From the NCBI GenBank assembly GCA_023436805.1, contig JAEZHT010000025.1, positions 1 through 11,988 of the forward strand: a DNA stretch of 11,988 bases, in the 5' to 3' direction. Numbering within the stretch: position 1 is the stretch's first letter; each line of letters opens with the position of its first letter. The position numbers were made by a program, and so were the translations under genes. The stretch is from Bacillota bacterium. Lineage in GTDB: Bacteria; Bacillota_I; Bacilli_A; Acholeplasmatales; UBA5453. Below the pieces are notes generated by a model. That model was given only the letters and a program-made list of their open reading frames with translations, was not told the DNA's origin and did not search any database. Of the stretch, positions 1 through 7,502 are shown piece by piece.

Positions 1-407
1 AAAAAACCTTTTTTACCAAACGTTACTTAGAAATTGTCCGCATCATCGGGATGGTTTCCATCGTTGTATTTTTACTAGATATACAATTTAACTTTCTAAC
101 CGATTATATGCGTGGTTTCACCATTTCATTTGGGGTAACCGCGATGGTTATTTCCTCTATCATGTTACTTCATAAACCGTTTATGAAAGAAAGTCAAATT
201 GCCGAACAAGATGAACGCTTGATGATGATTCGTGGTAAGGTCATGACCACTACTTATCTGTTTCATTACTGGTTGATGGTTATATTAATCATTGTGTTCG
301 GGATGATCGAACGCATGTACTTCTTCTCAGTCATTTTGGCAGCTGTGTTTATCATTGAGTACATTGTCATGCTTGGACTTGACACATATTATAAGAAAAA
401 ATATTAG
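1..407 (+). CDS. Small multi-pass membrane protein, 5' end cut off by the window edge
   Basis: The reading frame is open from position 3 to a TAG stop at 405-407, so about 134 residues are visible and the true start lies upstream. An ATG at 51 would give 118 aa but would cut into the first hydrophobic helix, so it is probably internal. Four hydrophobic segments can be seen, at about visible residues 12-30, 38-57, 84-101 and 105-126. Between helices 2 and 3 is a charged loop with AEQDERLMMIRGK. A DER...IRGKA-type motif of this kind occurs in small uncharacterised membrane proteins encoded beside regulators and ABC exporters (known from family experience, not tested here). The gene ends 14 bases before the ABC ATPase gene, whose ribosome binding site begins right after this stop, so they are probably co-transcribed. 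The function is unknown; an accessory role for the exporter is inference only. Confidence 0.75.
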   Translation, partial: KTFFTKRYLEIVRIIGMVSIVVFLLDIQFNFLTDYMRGFTISFGVTAMVISSIMLLHKPFMKESQIAEQDERLMMIRGKVMTTTYLFHYWLMVILIIVFGMIERMYFFSVILAAVFIIEYIVMLGLDTYYKKKY

Positions 408-421
408 AAAAGGAGCTTAAT

Positions 422-1195
422 ATGAATGTATTATTTTCAGTGAGAGATGTGACAAAAACGTTCCATCTTTCAAAAAAACAACAAAAGATTTTAAAGACCA
501 ATGAAACCAAAAAAGTCGCTGTCAATCATTTGTCCTTTGATGCTTATGAAGGCGAGATATATGGATTATTGGGTCCGAATGGGGCAGGTAAAACCACCAC
601 GCTTAGAATCGCGAGTTCACTGATTAAACCAGACACAGGCGATGTTTTGATTCAAGGTATTTCCGTCGTTAATGATCCCTCTGAAGTCCGTAGACACATC
701 GGTTTTTTAACGAGCGAGTTGAAACTTGAAGATTTCTTCACACCCAACTACTTGTTCGATTACTTTTCAAAGCTACACAACATCGATGAAGTGACCATCA
801 AAGCTAGAAAGAAAATGTTGTTCGATCAATTTGGCATTCACCCATTTTGTGAAGTCAAAGTATCCGATTTATCCACAGGGATGAAACAAAAAGTGTCATT
901 AGCGATTTCGATTGCTCATGACCCAGACATCATCATTTTTGATGAACCGACCAATGGATTAGATATCATCACCGCGAAGACAGTGACAGACTTTTTATTA
1001 GACTTAAAACACGCGGGTAAAACAATCATTTTATCCACCCATATTTTCAGCCTTGTCGAAAAATTATGTGACCGCGTGGGTATCATCATCGATGGTGAAA
1101 TGGTTTATGAAAATACCGTTCAAAACATCGTTAAAGACACCAATTTGGAATCTCTTTTCTTCCAATTATACGCATCCAAAGGGGGTGTCATCTAA
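422..1195 (+). CDS. natA: ABC-2 type exporter ATP-binding protein, NatA-like
   Basis: This 257-aa cytoplasmic ATPase subunit would power the membrane partner encoded next to it. All ABC motifs are present in order. Walker A is GPNGAGKTTT (51-60). The signature is LSTGMKQK (150-157), a variant typical of the NatA/ABC-2 subfamily rather than the classic LSGGQ. Walker B with the catalytic Glu is IIIFDEPTNGLD (170-181), and the H-loop His is at 207 in LSTHIF. Length is close to that of Bacillus NatA (about 246 aa). The start is supported by AAAAGGAG at 408-415, six bases before the ATG. The stop TAA is directly followed by the ATG of the permease gene (TAAATG), which implies coupled translation. 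NatA/NatB of B. subtilis extrude Na+, but many homologues move other substrates, so the substrate here is not established. Confidence 0.85.
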   Translation: MNVLFSVRDVTKTFHLSKKQQKILKTNETKKVAVNHLSFDAYEGEIYGLLGPNGAGKTTTLRIASSLIKPDTGDVLIQGISVVNDPSEVRRHIGFLTSELKLEDFFTPNYLFDYFSKLHNIDEVTIKARKKMLFDQFGIHPFCEVKVSDLSTGMKQKVSLAISIAHDPDIIIFDEPTNGLDIITAKTVTDFLLDLKHAGKTIILSTHIFSLVEKLCDRVGIIIDGEMVYENTVQNIVKDTNLESLFFQLYASKGGVI

Positions 1196-2365
1196 ATGGA
1201 AAACATCTTAACCATCGTTAAAAAGGAACTCAAACGGTTCTTTACCGATCGACGTATGCTCATCACTTTGATTTTACCTGGTTTGATGATCTTCTTGCTT
1301 TATTCTTTGATGGGTTCAATCATGCAATCATCGAATGAAATCCCCGAAGATTATACTTACCAAGTCTATGTGGTTCACCCTGTGAGTGAATTTGCTGCAT
1401 TAGATACCAACCCAAATATGAACATTGAAATTCATGAAGCGACCATGGGTGAGGTTGAAAATATTCAACAAGGCATTGTTGATAAAACCATTGATCTTCT
1501 CATTGTGTATGAAGCAGACTTTTACAATAAGATGATGTCATATACGCCTGCACCTGGTGTACCAGCACCTAAAGTAGAGATGTATCATAATACGTCTAAA
1601 AATGAATCTTACACCATCTATAATTACTATGCTTCATCACTCAATGTATATGAATCGACCCTAACGAATAAATTCGACATCAATCGTGACAATTTAACTT
1701 ACGATTTAGCCAGTCCAACCGATGTTTCAATTCAATTTGTCACAACTTTAGTGCCGTTCTTACTCATCACTTTCTTGTTTACAGCTTCCTTAAGTATTGC
1801 TGCAGAATCGATCGCTGGTGAAAAAGAACGTGGAACCATCGCGACATTATTGACGACCCCAACCAGACGCAGTGAGATTGCTTTAGGTAAAGTCATCGCC
1901 TTATCGATAACAGCCCTCGCAAGTGCTGCATCTAGCTTCTTAGGTTTGATGTTATCCTTACCTAAACTGATAGGGGAGGATTTCACCATGGCGATGTATG
2001 ATTTCGGTACGTATGTCTTATTATTCTCAGTCATCATCTCTACCGTGCTCATATTCATCGTATTGATATCCGTCATCAGTGCCTACGCTAAGACCATCAA
2101 AGAAGCGTCTTCTTTAGCGATGCCACTCATGATCATCATCATGCTGGTGGGTATTTCAAGTATGTTTGGTTCAAGTACCACCGATACCAAGTTGTATTTG
2201 ATTCCTGTATATAATTCGGTTCAATCGATTGGATTCATTCTTGGATTACAAGTCAACTATCTGCATCTATTCATCACCATCATCGTCAACTTATTGTTGG
2301 TAGGTGCTGGTACATGGTTGCTCACAAGAATGTTCAATTCAGAAAAAATCATGTTCAATAAGTAA
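1196..2365 (+). CDS. natB: ABC-2 type exporter permease, NatB-like
   Basis: This 389-aa membrane subunit is the partner of the adjacent ATPase. One N-terminal helix (about 21-41) is followed by a hydrophilic, probably external domain of about 130 residues (45-175). A C-terminal block of about five helices follows (about 180-203, 233-258, 271-298, 307-325 and 352-377). After the second helix comes AGEKERGTIATLLTTPTRR (207-225), the hallmark coupling segment of NatB/YhaP-type ABC-2 permeases. The length matches Bacillus NatB (about 386 aa). The ribosome binding site GGGGGTG lies inside the 3' end of the ATPase gene (1181-1187), eight bases before the ATG. The gene ends inside a strong palindromic terminator and closes the plus-strand unit. 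The substrate (Na+, drug, peptide or other) cannot be read from the sequence. Confidence 0.82.
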   Translation: MENILTIVKKELKRFFTDRRMLITLILPGLMIFLLYSLMGSIMQSSNEIPEDYTYQVYVVHPVSEFAALDTNPNMNIEIHEATMGEVENIQQGIVDKTIDLLIVYEADFYNKMMSYTPAPGVPAPKVEMYHNTSKNESYTIYNYYASSLNVYESTLTNKFDINRDNLTYDLASPTDVSIQFVTTLVPFLLITFLFTASLSIAAESIAGEKERGTIATLLTTPTRRSEIALGKVIALSITALASAASSFLGLMLSLPKLIGEDFTMAMYDFGTYVLLFSVIISTVLIFIVLISVISAYAKTIKEASSLAMPLMIIIMLVGISSMFGSSTTDTKLYLIPVYNSVQSIGFILGLQVNYLHLFITIIVNLLLVGAGTWLLTRMFNSEKIMFNK

Positions 2366-2390
2366 AAAATGCGCCAGCTGGCGCATTTTT
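2364..2390. terminator. Bidirectional intrinsic terminator between convergent natB and glgP
   Basis: Bases 2365-2390 form a perfect 26-bp palindrome whose core is GCGCCAGCTGGCGC (2371-2384), flanked by A-run and T-run. Folded, it gives a GCGCC/GGCGC stem with an AGCT loop, extended by A-U pairs. Each strand has a U-run at the 3' side (TTTTT on plus, TTTTTT on minus), so it can stop transcripts from both sides. The natB stop codon overlaps its left edge, and the glgP stop is six bases to the right. Confidence 0.88.
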
Positions 2391-2395
2391 CTTTG

Positions 2396-4804
2396 TTATT
2401 TGATTTTTTCTACGTGCCAAATGTCTTTGTTATATTCTGCCATGGTACGGTCTGTCGAGAAGAATCCTGACTTCGCGGTATTCATGATGGACATCTTCAG
2501 CCATTGTGGACGGTTTTGATACATTTTATTGGCTTTGGCTTGTGCCGCTACATAAGCATCAAAATCCTTGAGTACGAGATAAACATCGCGTTCCAATAAG
2601 TTTCTGCGGATATCTTCAAACTCATATGGTGGGACTTTTTCGAAGAACCCATTGGTGAGTTGATCCAAAACTTTTTTAATTCTTGGGTCTCTTTGATACA
2701 TTTCATAAGGTTGGTAGTTACCTTTCTTATAAATATCGGTGACCTCTTTCGCATTTAAACCAAAGATGATGATGTTTTCTTCACCAACAAAATCGGCGAT
2801 TTCAACGTTCGCACCATCGAGTGTACCAATCGTGATGGCACCATTCATCATGAACTTCATGTTACCTGTACCTGAGGCTTCTTTGGAAGCGGTCGAGATT
2901 TGTTCTGATAAGTCTGCTGCTGGCATGATGGTTTCGGCATAAGTAACATTATAGTCTTCCACAAACACCACTTTCAATAGTTCATTGGTATCTGGGTCAT
3001 TATTGACTTTATCCGCGATGGTATTGATCAATTTGATGACCTTTTTCGCAAACCAATAAGTCGGTGCTGCTTTCGCACCAAAGATGAAGTTTTGTGGGTA
3101 GAATTGCTTACGCATTTCTGGATTCGACTTCAATTCATTGTATAAATGCATGATGTGTAAGGCATTCATCAATTGGCGCTTGTATTCATGGAGACGTTTG
3201 ACTTGGATGTCAAAAATCGCATGTGGGTTGAGTTTGACGCCTTGTTCTTTGTAAATCTTATCGGCGAGTGCTTGTTTTCTCGCCAACTTCATCGCTTCAA
3301 ATCGTTTTTGAATCGATGGGTCGTCAGCAAACTTCACCAAACCTTCAAGTTTTGAAGTGTCGGTGATCCAACCATCGCCAATGGTGTCCTTTAATACAGC
3401 AACGATTTCAGGGTTGCTTTGAAGGACCCAACGTCTGTGTGTAATCCCGTTGGTCTTGTTGTTGAATTTGTTCGGATAGTATTGGGCAAAATCACGCATT
3501 TCGATGTCTTTTAAGATATCGGTATGGAGTTGTGCGACCCCATTCACTGAAAATGAACCAACAATGGCTAAGTTTGCCATGTGGACCATGCCATTTTTAA
3601 GGATTTGCATGTTTTCCACTTCTCTGGCATTTTCACCATAGTGTTTTTTGAGCTCAATTTCAAAACGACGGTTGATTTCTTCTGTGATGGTATAGATTCT
3701 TGGTAGTAATGGTTGGAACAAACGGATTGGCCATTTTTCTAAAGCTTCTGCTAAAATGGTGTGGTTTGTGTAGGCAACACAACGTTTGGTGATGTCCCAA
3801 GCGTGTTCCCATTCCATCGATTCTTCATCGACCAATATACGCATCAATTCTGGAATGATCAACGTTGGATGGGTATCATTGATGTGAAATACCGCTTTTT
3901 CAGCGAGGTTTTCTAAAGTACCAAACAACTTCTTATGTTTCTTAATGACCGCATTCACGCCGGCACTGGAGAATAAGTATTGTTGTTTGAGACGTAAGAT
4001 TTTACCTTCGTCGGTATCGTCATTTGGGTAAAGCATTTCAGAAATTTGTCTAAGTTTCTTATGGTAATCGAAAGTTCCACCTTGGTTTTGATAACGGTCA
4101 CTCGGTTCAGCACTCCATAAGCGAAGGGTGTTGACCACTTGGTTATTATAACCAACGATTGGCACGTCATACGGTACCGCTTTGACGTATTCTGCATTTC
4201 TGTGGAATACATTGAGCTTACCATCGATGACCGAAAGTTCGATATAACCATAAAATGGCACATCGACCGCTTCTTCATCGCGTCTGACTTCCCATACGTG
4301 GATGTCTTTTAACCAACGGTCTGGGTATTCGACTTGATAACCATTTTCAATTTTTTGTTTAAAGAACCCATAACGATAACGGATACAGTTGCCATGCACC
4401 GGTAGTGCTAAAGCAGCCACAGAGTCCATGAAACAAGCCGCTAAACGGCCTAAACCCCCGTTACCTAAACCAGCATCGGTTTCTTTGTGTTCGATTTCAT
4501 TGATGTCTAATCCGAGGTCTTCAAAAGCCGCTTTGACGACGTCATAAACACCTGCGTTCATTAAGTTATTGGTAATCATGCGTCCCATTAAAAATTCCAT
4601 TGAGAAATAATAGACTTGACGCTTATCCGCTTCGATTTTATTGGTTTCTTTCCAATCCAATGAAATATGTTCTTTGATTAAGGTGCCCAAAGCCACATAT
4701 TGTTGGTAACTGCTTGATGCAGCAAAATCGATCGCATATGTCTTTTCTACTTTTTCAACGAATGCTTTTTTAAAAATGGCTGCATTTTCAAATATATTTG
4801 ACAT
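2396..4804 (-). CDS. glgP: Glycogen/alpha-glucan phosphorylase
   Basis: This 802-aa cytoplasmic enzyme (EC 2.4.1.1 family, GT35) releases glucose-1-phosphate from alpha-1,4-glucan ends using phosphate and pyridoxal phosphate. The PLP-binding lysine is K650 in EASGTGNMK (642-650), followed by the family segment NGAITIGTLDGANVEI. Other family landmarks are GLGNGGLGRLAACF (112-125), HINDTHP (307-313), NKTNGITHRRW (449-459) and FDIQVKRLHEYKRQ (531-544). Length is normal for bacterial GlgP or MalP (about 750-840 aa). The start ATG at 4804 has AAGGAG (4812-4817) seven bases upstream. The gene follows glgB on the same strand across a 90-bp gap that holds a cre-like site, a hairpin and a promoter, so it probably has separate or additional control. 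A maltodextrin phosphorylase (malP) role is possible; the glgB neighbour favours glycogen. Confidence 0.95.
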   Translation of the reverse strand: MSNIFENAAIFKKAFVEKVEKTYAIDFAASSSYQQYVALGTLIKEHISLDWKETNKIEADKRQVYYFSMEFLMGRMITNNLMNAGVYDVVKAAFEDLGLDINEIEHKETDAGLGNGGLGRLAACFMDSVAALALPVHGNCIRYRYGFFKQKIENGYQVEYPDRWLKDIHVWEVRRDEEAVDVPFYGYIELSVIDGKLNVFHRNAEYVKAVPYDVPIVGYNNQVVNTLRLWSAEPSDRYQNQGGTFDYHKKLRQISEMLYPNDDTDEGKILRLKQQYLFSSAGVNAVIKKHKKLFGTLENLAEKAVFHINDTHPTLIIPELMRILVDEESMEWEHAWDITKRCVAYTNHTILAEALEKWPIRLFQPLLPRIYTITEEINRRFEIELKKHYGENAREVENMQILKNGMVHMANLAIVGSFSVNGVAQLHTDILKDIEMRDFAQYYPNKFNNKTNGITHRRWVLQSNPEIVAVLKDTIGDGWITDTSKLEGLVKFADDPSIQKRFEAMKLARKQALADKIYKEQGVKLNPHAIFDIQVKRLHEYKRQLMNALHIMHLYNELKSNPEMRKQFYPQNFIFGAKAAPTYWFAKKVIKLINTIADKVNNDPDTNELLKVVFVEDYNVTYAETIMPAADLSEQISTASKEASGTGNMKFMMNGAITIGTLDGANVEIADFVGEENIIIFGLNAKEVTDIYKKGNYQPYEMYQRDPRIKKVLDQLTNGFFEKVPPYEFEDIRRNLLERDVYLVLKDFDAYVAAQAKANKMYQNRPQWLKMSIMNTAKSGFFSTDRTMAEYNKDIWHVEKIK

Positions 4805-4836
4805 GTGTGTTCTCCTTACAGTATTAATCCATTGTG

Positions 4837-4845
4837 ATTATACCA
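4837..4845 (-). promoter_or_regulatory. Extended -10 promoter for glgP
   Basis: On the minus strand the gap reads TGGTATAAT, a perfect TATAAT preceded by the TGn extension. The best -35 candidate, TTTCGA at 4859-4864 with a 16-base spacer, matches TTGACA at only three of six positions. It falls in the loop and inner arm of the upstream hairpin. The predicted start is near 4830, giving a leader of about 26 bases that contains the AAGGAG ribosome binding site. Read by eye, not tested. Confidence 0.6.
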
Positions 4846-4847
4846 TA

Positions 4848-4872
4848 AAGGCACCTCATCGAAAGGTGCCTT
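4848..4872 (-). terminator. Hairpin between glgB and glgP; weak terminator or attenuator
   Basis: A perfect 9-bp stem AAGGCACCT/AGGTGCCTT (4848-4856 with 4864-4872) encloses a 7-base loop. In the minus-strand transcript it follows the glgB stop by about 22 bases, but the RNA after it reads UAUGGUAUAAU. With no real U-run there, it would be a leaky terminator at best. The U-richer side (CTCTTTT) faces the plus direction, where there is no gene to end. It may instead protect or process the glgB-glgP message. Confidence 0.5.
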
Positions 4873-4877
4873 CTCTT

Positions 4878-4892
4878 TTGCAAACGATTACA
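4878..4892. promoter_or_regulatory. cre-like operator (CcpA-type) upstream of glgP
   Basis: The plus strand reads TTGCAAACGATTACA, which satisfies every fixed position of the degenerate Bacillus cre consensus WTGNAANCGNWNNCW. It lies between the glgB stop and the glgP promoter, centred about 55 bases upstream of the predicted glgP start. That range is used for CcpA activation upstream of promoters. It is also inside the glgB read-through transcript, where a bound repressor could act as a road block. Another LacI-family sugar regulator could use the same half-sites. No ccpA gene is in the window. Confidence 0.5.
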
Positions 4893-4894
4893 TT

Positions 4895-6745
4895 TTATTT
4901 TCGATACTTCAGTATCAGTGCAGTTAATGGCCCAATGGTCATCTGAACGAACTGTGATTGATTATGACATTGACCTTCATGTGTCTCGAGTGGTAAACCG
5001 TTGTATTGGTCAGACCCACCATACTTCAATAAATCACTGTTGATGATTTCATCATAAACCCCAGCCATCGGGACCCCAATCTCATATTGGTGGTACACCA
5101 CAGGCGTCATATTTAAGACAACAATGACGTGGTCTTCTCTATTTTTACCATAGCGGATGAAGCTGAAAATCGATTGGTCAGCGTTTTGAGAATCGATCCA
5201 TTCAAAACCTTCTTTGGCATGGTCAAGTTCATGTAAAGCTGGTTCGGATTTATACAGATATAACAAGTCTCTGACAAACTCATTGGCACTGTGGTGAGAT
5301 TTAAATTCATATAAATTCCAGTCGAGTTGACGATGGACGCTCCATTCTTGGAAGTGTGCGAATTCTTGTCCCATAAATAGCAGCTTTTTCCCTGGGTGAG
5401 TCATATATAAACCCATGAGTAGGCGGTAGTTCGCGAATTTTTGCCAATAATCGCCAGGCATTCTGGTGAGCAAGGTACCTTTTCCATGCACGACTTCATC
5501 GTGTGAAAATGGTAAAACAAATTGTTCAGAAAACGCATAAGTCAAACCGAATGTGATGTCATGGTGGTGCCATTTACGATGGATTGGGTCACGTTTGAAG
5601 TATCTGAGGACATCATTCATGAAACCCATGTTCCATTTATAGTTAAACCCAATCCCACCCGCATCGACCGGTTTGGTCACGCCTTCATGGGCAGTAGAGT
5701 CTTCTGCCATGAATAAAATACGGTCATCTTTACCAAAAATGACGTGTGATAATTGTCTTAAGAAATCAATCGCACCTTGGTCTGTGCCATTGCGGGAATC
5801 ACCTAGATAATAAAGTAGATTAGACACTGCGTCGACCCTAAACCCATCGACATGGAAATAATCCATCCAGAAACAAGCGTTTGATATTAAGAAACTTCTG
5901 GTTTGTGGTTTGGATAAATCGAGGTTGGCTGTACCCCAAACCTCATTTTCACGTTTCCACGTTTCATCGTGTTCATACAGTGGTGATCCATCGAAGAAAT
6001 ACAACCCGTGGGCATCTTTACAAATGTGACCAGGCACCCAGTCGATGATGACGCCAAACCCTTCTTGGTGAAGGCGGTCAATCATATACATCAAATCTTT
6101 AGGTACCCCATATCGGGCAGTCGCTGCGTAATACCCTGTCCCTTGATAGCCCCATGAATCATCCAAAGGGTGTTCATAAATCGGCATCAATTCGACGTGG
6201 GTGAAGTTTTGTTCTTTGAGGTATTGGATCAGTTGTTCAACGATTTCATTGAATTTAAAGAATTGTCCATATCTGGTACGCCAAGAACCCAAGTGCATTT
6301 CATAAATCATCACGGGTTTATCATACACTTTGGTTTTGGTATACATCCAATCTTGGTCATGCCACTCATACCCATCGATGTCATACACTTTTGAAGCGGT
6401 ATTGGGTCTGTTTTCAGCGTATTTCGCATATGGGTCGGCTTTATACAACTTACCTTGATTGGTAAAAATGACGTATTTGTATTTCGCCCATTCTAAATTC
6501 CATGGGATGTCAATCGACCACACCCCAATGTCATCGATTTTGCTCAATGTGTGGGCGTGTTCTTGCCAATTGTTGAATTCACCGACCACCGAAACCATCA
6601 CTGCGTTGGGTGCGTAAACGGTGAAACGGGTCCCTGTGATGTAACCTTGATCGTCTTTGATTAAATGCGCACCAAAAATACGATAGGCATCATACAGTTT
6701 GCCCTGCATAAAGAAATAAGCATCTTCATTCGAAATCTTGTACAT
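4895..6745 (-). CDS. glgB: 1,4-alpha-glucan (glycogen) branching enzyme
   Basis: This 616-aa cytoplasmic GH13 enzyme (EC 2.4.1.18) cuts alpha-1,4 chains and re-attaches them as alpha-1,6 branches. An N-terminal CBM48/E-set domain (about 20-110, with FTVYAPNAVMVSVVGEFNNW) precedes the TIM barrel and a C-terminal all-beta domain (about 515-615). Barrel motifs are VELMPIYEHPLDDSWGYQG (184-202), IIDWVPGH (233-240), GFRVDAV with nucleophile D305, MAEDST with acid/base E348, and SHDEVVHGK with the transition-state Asp D416. All three catalytic residues are intact and the length is typical. The ATG at 6745 lies inside recX, with GGAG seven bases upstream, and overlaps the recX end by 20 bases. It is therefore probably translated from the same message as recX. 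No glgC or glgA is next to it here. Confidence 0.95.
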   Translation of the reverse strand: MYKISNEDAYFFMQGKLYDAYRIFGAHLIKDDQGYITGTRFTVYAPNAVMVSVVGEFNNWQEHAHTLSKIDDIGVWSIDIPWNLEWAKYKYVIFTNQGKLYKADPYAKYAENRPNTASKVYDIDGYEWHDQDWMYTKTKVYDKPVMIYEMHLGSWRTRYGQFFKFNEIVEQLIQYLKEQNFTHVELMPIYEHPLDDSWGYQGTGYYAATARYGVPKDLMYMIDRLHQEGFGVIIDWVPGHICKDAHGLYFFDGSPLYEHDETWKRENEVWGTANLDLSKPQTRSFLISNACFWMDYFHVDGFRVDAVSNLLYYLGDSRNGTDQGAIDFLRQLSHVIFGKDDRILFMAEDSTAHEGVTKPVDAGGIGFNYKWNMGFMNDVLRYFKRDPIHRKWHHHDITFGLTYAFSEQFVLPFSHDEVVHGKGTLLTRMPGDYWQKFANYRLLMGLYMTHPGKKLLFMGQEFAHFQEWSVHRQLDWNLYEFKSHHSANEFVRDLLYLYKSEPALHELDHAKEGFEWIDSQNADQSIFSFIRYGKNREDHVIVVLNMTPVVYHQYEIGVPMAGVYDEIINSDLLKYGGSDQYNGLPLETHEGQCHNQSQFVQMTIGPLTALILKYRK

Positions 6746-7502
6746 AATCGTTCTCCATTTCTAGGCATATTTGCTCGATCTTTTGACCGGTAAATCCTTT
6801 TTGTCTCAACGCTTGAATGATTTTTTGTTTGAGTTTATAGCCTTGATAGGTGCGTTCGTATTTGTTTCTGAGTTTTTTATACTCTTTAATGATGTTGTCA
6901 TCTTCATTGAATCGTTTGGGGTCCAAATACAAGTCCACATAGGTTTGGATGGTTTCATAATCAAAACCTTTGGCCATCCATTGTCTGATGATGGCATTTT
7001 TGGCTTGAATATAGGTGGATTTTTGAACCGATTTACACGATTTTTGAACCAGTTTTTTTAAGACATCGTCATTTTTCGGGATTAACCGTTCAATGATGTC
7101 TGGATGTAATCCTTTATTTTTCAATAAGGCTTCAATTTTCTTCGCCCCATACTTGGATTGGTAGCCCTCTACCAATAGTTTACCATATTCATAATCATCT
7201 AAATAGCCCAGTTTTTTGTAAGTGTTTGTCCAAGATTCAATGTTTTTTTCATCCACACCTAAATCCCTTAAATAGGTTTTGAACTCATGGATGGTTTGTG
7301 GTTTTTTCAACTGAACAATGGCTTTTCTTTTTTGAACATGGATGGTGTCTGCTTCTAAGACTTTTCGCCACGTCTTTTCATCGATTTCGGTGTCTTTTTT
7401 GAGTTTAAATACGACGACGGTTTCTTCTTCTAGCGGTGTGACTTTACCATCGATGGTGAGTTTGTAGCCATATCGGATACGTTCTAACTTTTCAACTTTC
7501 AT
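6726..7502 (-). CDS. recX: Regulatory protein RecX
   Basis: This 258-aa cytoplasmic protein modulates RecA: RecX binds RecA filaments and limits recombination activity. It has the N-terminal beta-rich stretch of Firmicute RecX (about 1-50) and then repeated three-helix modules, including FKTYLRDLGVDEKNIESWTN, KIEALLKNKGLHPDIIERLI and, at the C-terminus, GYKLKQKIIQALRQKGFTGQ. The last closely resembles the end of B. subtilis RecX (264 aa). The frame is open to an upstream in-frame start near 7580, but that would add 26 residues with no family resemblance, deep inside the S41 gene. MKVEKLERIRYGYK at 7502 is the better start, overlapping the S41 stop by 11 bases and preceded by a weak GGTGGG. 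Translational coupling is likely. The coding strand of this gene is A-rich and the protein Lys-rich, as is common for this family. Confidence 0.85.
   Translation of the reverse strand: MKVEKLERIRYGYKLTIDGKVTPLEEETVVVFKLKKDTEIDEKTWRKVLEADTIHVQKRKAIVQLKKPQTIHEFKTYLRDLGVDEKNIESWTNTYKKLGYLDDYEYGKLLVEGYQSKYGAKKIEALLKNKGLHPDIIERLIPKNDDVLKKLVQKSCKSVQKSTYIQAKNAIIRQWMAKGFDYETIQTYVDLYLDPKRFNEDDNIIKEYKKLRNKYERTYQGYKLKQKIIQALRQKGFTGQKIEQICLEMENDYVQDFE

Noticed and set aside
1732..2076. 114-codon open frame antisense to natB
   Set aside because: It lies wholly inside a well-supported membrane protein gene, has no family likeness and no ribosome binding site, and behaves as a frame shadow.
3955..4278. 107-codon minus-strand frame inside glgP
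   Set aside because: Same strand, different frame, fully within conserved phosphorylase sequence; low-complexity composition and no recognisable domain.
6771..7061. 96-codon plus-strand frame opposite recX, rich in Phe, Leu and Ile and looking like a membrane protein
   Set aside because: The hydrophobicity is the antisense image of Lys/Glu-rich RecX codons; no ribosome binding site or partner gene is seen.
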